32,258 nucleotides of DNA, taken from NCBI GenBank assembly GCA_944336625.1, contig CALVLF010000047.1:1-32258 (forward strand), in the 5' to 3' direction. The translations under genes were made by a program, and so were the position numbers. This document shows positions 29,910 through 32,258 of the stretch, one piece after another. Below the pieces are notes generated by a model that was given only the letters and a program-made list of their open reading frames with translations, did no database searches and was not told the DNA's origin. Origin of the DNA: an uncultured Clostridia bacterium. Its GTDB lineage: Bacteria; Bacillota; Clostridia; Christensenellales; CAG-138. Positions within the stretch are counted from its first letter, which is position 1; each line of letters begins with the position of its first letter.

Positions 29910-30641
29910 ATGTCCACGTTGACCCTGCAAGGCATCATCCTCCGGTATGCCAATTACCGGGATAACGACCGGATCCTCACCATTCTGACCCGGGAGCGGG
30001 GCAAGCTGAGCGCTGCTGCCCGGGGATGCCGGAAGCCTGCCTCCCGGCTTTTTTCCTGTAGTGAAATGTTCATTTTTGGGGAATTCGTCCTCTACGAGGG
30101 GCGGAGCCGCATGACGGTGGATAACTGCGAAGTACGGGAGCGCTTTTACCCCCTGCGGGAGGATTTGCATCGCTTTGCTGCCGGCGCCTATATGACCTCC
30201 GTGGCAGATGCCTGCCTGGCGGCAGAGCAGCGAAACGAGGCGGTATTTGAACTGTTGTATTACGGCCTGAGCTATGCTGCCTATGGCAGCCAGCACCCCA
30301 CGGACGTAGCCCTGTGCTTTCTAGCCCGCTGCCTGCAGTCTCTGGGCTACAGCCCACGGCTGACTAGCTGCGCCCGCTGCGGCAGGGATTTGCGGGCCCT
30401 TTCCCGGCTGGGTTTCGATCCTGGCGCCGGGGGTGCCGTATGCCAGGGCTGCATGGGCCCGGATACTATGGATATAAGCCCGCTCTCCCTGGAAGCGGTG
30501 CGGCGGATGCTGCTGCTCTCCGATAAGGAAATGAACCGGGTAGTTTTGCCGGAGCGGGTGCGGCGGGAGTTGAAAACCGCCTTGAACGGCTATGCGGAAT
30601 ATCTGCTGGAGCGGCCCCTGCGGGCAGCGAAACAGCTCTAA
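29910..30641 (+). CDS. recO: DNA repair protein RecO
   Basis: A 243-residue recombination mediator that works with RecF and RecR to load RecA on gapped DNA. N-terminal OB fold (about 1-80, GIILRYANYRDNDRILTILTRERGKLSAAARG), helical middle, and a zinc-binding CxxC pair: C154-x-x-C157 and C178-x-x-C181. The ATG at 29910 has GGAAGGGAAGG upstream; the longer frame to 29787 reads through the inverted small gene and is rejected. It is the end of the yqfC-recO run. Confidence 0.95.
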   Translation: MSTLTLQGIILRYANYRDNDRILTILTRERGKLSAAARGCRKPASRLFSCSEMFIFGEFVLYEGRSRMTVDNCEVRERFYPLREDLHRFAAGAYMTSVADACLAAEQRNEAVFELLYYGLSYAAYGSQHPTDVALCFLARCLQSLGYSPRLTSCARCGRDLRALSRLGFDPGAGGAVCQGCMGPDTMDISPLSLEAVRRMLLLSDKEMNRVVLPERVRRELKTALNGYAEYLLERPLRAAKQL

Positions 30642-30742
30642 AAGGCGAAATATGCCCAGATTGCCCATGCAATTTCAAAGCCATTTTATCAATTATAAAT
30701 AAATAAAATGCAGGGGAAACTGCAAAAACCCCATGGAACCAG

Positions 30743-30770
30743 TTGAATATTTTCCCTGTTATGATATAAT
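30743..30770 (+). promoter_or_regulatory. Promoter of ppdK
   Basis: TTGAAT (30743-30748), 16 nt, TATAAT (30765-30770). The start would be near 30777, leaving a leader of about 100 bases. Confidence 0.8.
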
Positions 30771-30775
30771 TATGT

Positions 30776-30806
30776 CGGCTCGTTAGTTCATGGGGCCGCT
30801 CTTTTT
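30776..30806 (+). terminator. Hairpin with T tract at the very 5' end of the ppdK transcript
   Basis: CGGCTC (30776-30781) and GGGCCG (30793-30798), with one G-U pair and an 11-nt loop, are followed by CTCTTTTT. It could stop transcripts arriving from recO, attenuate ppdK or protect the 5' end of its mRNA. Confidence 0.45.
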
Positions 30807-30874
30807 CGTTCCAGCAACGTATAAGAATGATGCTATCTCACAATACTTCATATAATCAAATAGGAGGAAAAAAT

Positions 30875-32258
30875 ATGGCAAAAAAGTATGTGTACCTTTT
30901 TAGCGAAGGCAACGCGCATATGCGGGAGCTTTTGGGCGGAAAGGGCGCCAACCTGGCGGAGATGACCGGCCTTGGCATGCCGGTGCCCCAGGGCTTCACT
31001 ATAACCACCGAGGCCTGCATGCAGTACTATGCAGATGGTCAGCAGATTAACGACGCCATTGCGGACGAGATTTATACCTATATCGGCAAGCTGGAGGAGA
31101 TGTCCGGCAAGAAGTTCGGCGATCTGGAAAACCCCCTGCTGGTTTCCGTGCGCAGCGGCGCCCGGGCATCCATGCCGGGCATGATGGATACCATCCTCAA
31201 CCTGGGCCTCAATGACGAGGTGGTGGAGTCCTTTGCCAAAAAGACCAACAACCCCCGCTTTGCCTATGACTCCTATCACCGCTTCATTCAGATGTACTCC
31301 GACGTGGTCATGGAAGTGGGCAAGAAGTATTTCGAAGAGCTTATCGATAAAATGAAGGCCGAGCGCGGCGTTACCCTGGATACGGAGCTCACTGCGGAAG
31401 ACCTTAAGGCCCTGGCGGAGCAGTTCAAGGCCGAATATAAGGACAAGATCGGCCAGGACTTCCCCTCCGACCCGAAAGAGCAGCTCATGGGCGCCATCAA
31501 GGCCGTTTTCCGCAGCTGGGACAACCCCCGGGCCATCTACTACCGCCGCATGAACGACATCCCCTCCGACTGGGGCACCGCCGTCAATGTGCAGATGATG
31601 GTATTCGGCAACATGGGTGATACCTCCGGCACCGGCGTTGCTTTCACCCGTAACCCCGCTACTGGCGAAAAGAAGCTCTTTGGCGAATTCCTCATGAATG
31701 CCCAGGGTGAAGACGTGGTGGCTGGCATCCGTACCCCCCAGACCATCGATCAGCTGGCAGAGGTTATGCCCGAGGCCTATCAGCAGTTTGTAGATATCTG
31801 CGATAAGCTGGAGCATCATTACCGGGATATGCAGGATATGGAGTTCACCATCGAAGAGAAGAAGCTCTATATGCTCCAGACCCGTAACGGCAAGCGTACC
31901 GCTGCCGCCGCTCTGAAGATCGCCTGCGATATGGTAGACGAGGGCATGATCACCGAGGAAGAAGCGGTTATGGCTGTGGATCCCAAGCAGCTGGATGCGC
32001 TGCTCCATCCCCAGTTTGATGCCCAGGCTCTCAAGAACACCAAGCCCATCGGCAAGGGCCTGCCCGCTTCCCCCGGCGCCGCCAGCGGCCAGATCGTATT
32101 CTCCGCGGAAGACGTTATGGAGTGGGTCAACAACGGTAAGAAGGTGGTTCTGGTTCGCCTGGAGACCAGCCCGGAGGATATCGAGGGCATCCACCATGCC
32201 CAGGGTATCCTCCCCGTCCGGGGCGGAATGACCAGCCCGGCGGGGTCGGTCGCCCGCG
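30875..32258 (+). CDS. ppdK: Pyruvate, phosphate dikinase, N-terminal part (runs off the window)
   Basis: The first 461 codons of an enzyme usually about 875 residues long that interconverts pyruvate, ATP and Pi with PEP, AMP and PPi. In anaerobes it serves glycolysis or PEP synthesis. The frame opens with KYVYLFSEGNAHMRELLGGK and contains KGANLAEMTGLGMPVPQGFT, SVRSGARASMPGMMDTILNL, SGTGVAFTRNPATGEKKL and MLQTRNGKRTAAAALKIA, all typical of the ATP-grasp half. The phosphohistidine loop is reached in the last bases: RGGMTS is followed by Pro at residue 455 (32237-32239), where His is expected, and the following residues AGSVAR also differ from the usual AAVVAR. TAGGAGG precedes the ATG. See the finding on this point. 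Confidence 0.95.
   Translation, partial: MAKKYVYLFSEGNAHMRELLGGKGANLAEMTGLGMPVPQGFTITTEACMQYYADGQQINDAIADEIYTYIGKLEEMSGKKFGDLENPLLVSVRSGARASMPGMMDTILNLGLNDEVVESFAKKTNNPRFAYDSYHRFIQMYSDVVMEVGKKYFEELIDKMKAERGVTLDTELTAEDLKALAEQFKAEYKDKIGQDFPSDPKEQLMGAIKAVFRSWDNPRAIYYRRMNDIPSDWGTAVNVQMMVFGNMGDTSGTGVAFTRNPATGEKKLFGEFLMNAQGEDVVAGIRTPQTIDQLAEVMPEAYQQFVDICDKLEHHYRDMQDMEFTIEEKKLYMLQTRNGKRTAAAALKIACDMVDEGMITEEEAVMAVDPKQLDALLHPQFDAQALKNTKPIGKGLPASPGAASGQIVFSAEDVMEWVNNGKKVVLVRLETSPEDIEGIHHAQGILPVRGGMTSPAGSVAR

Noticed and set aside
30848..32197. 449-codon minus-strand frame at the right end
   Set aside because: Exact antisense shadow of ppdK, which is clearly coding on the plus strand with ribosome binding site, promoter and family motifs.

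Overview
The window comes from a GC-rich, endospore-forming member of the Clostridia (Firmicutes). The evidence is the paired sporulation genes yabP/yabQ and yqfC/yqfD, the order yqfC-yqfD-phoH-pgpH-ybeY-cdd-era-recO, the trio ireB-ruvX-DUF1292, a rubredoxin-first (reverse) rubrerythrin, a PPi-type pyruvate phosphate dikinase, strong AGGAGG ribosome binding sites and frequent GTG/TTG starts. I cannot name genus or species; no rRNA or tRNA is present. Layout: bases 1-495 hold no intact gene, only a decayed tyrosine-recombinase tail. 496-2270 (minus strand) carries a CPBP membrane protease and a small Xre regulator/membrane-protein pair with its own promoter. 2290-5333 has reverse rubrerythrin, then ribosomal protein L31 (rpmE) and rho on the opposite strand. 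5334-5761 is an AT-rich gap with a possible conjugative-element remnant. 5762-7681 runs yabP-yabQ-divIC-ppx, followed by a convergent Xre gene with 19-bp repeats beside its start. 8191-12022 is a three-gene MacB-type ABC system (ATPase, membrane-anchored surface protein, permease), followed by a GNAT and a DUF2200 gene. 12951-14011 is a MarR-flavodoxin operon with an obvious operator. 14215-15276 is a LexA-like S24 repressor divergent from a small membrane protein. 15277-15940 is a hairpin-rich stretch without a convincing gene. 16018-20595 holds a beta-propeller surface protein, HflX, a thymidylate-kinase-like protein and a small membrane protein. 20721-21776 is ireB-ruvX-DUF1292. 21851-23113 is an S41 protease on the minus strand. 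23275-30641 is the long yqfC-to-recO operon. 30875 to the end is a partial ppdK. How the genes work together: much of the window is core housekeeping (transcription termination, ribosome maturation and rescue, DNA repair, nucleotide salvage, c-di-AMP turnover, division), with two early mother-cell sporulation modules. Each of these modules is preceded by a sigma-E-like promoter with the same 14-nt spacer. The items most worth a second look are: an HflX GTPase whose N-terminal extension carries a perfect JAMM metalloprotease motif; a Rho factor with a roughly 90-residue Gln/Asn/Tyr/Gly-rich, prion-like insert; a LexA-like protein whose catalytic Ser and Lys are replaced by Cys and Arg; a PPDK whose catalytic His455 reads as Pro right at the window edge (probably an assembly-end artefact); three 19-bp repeats by a possibly leaderless Xre gene; and a 17-bp perfect palindrome over the ireB promoter. 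All calls were made by reading the sequence; no database search was run.
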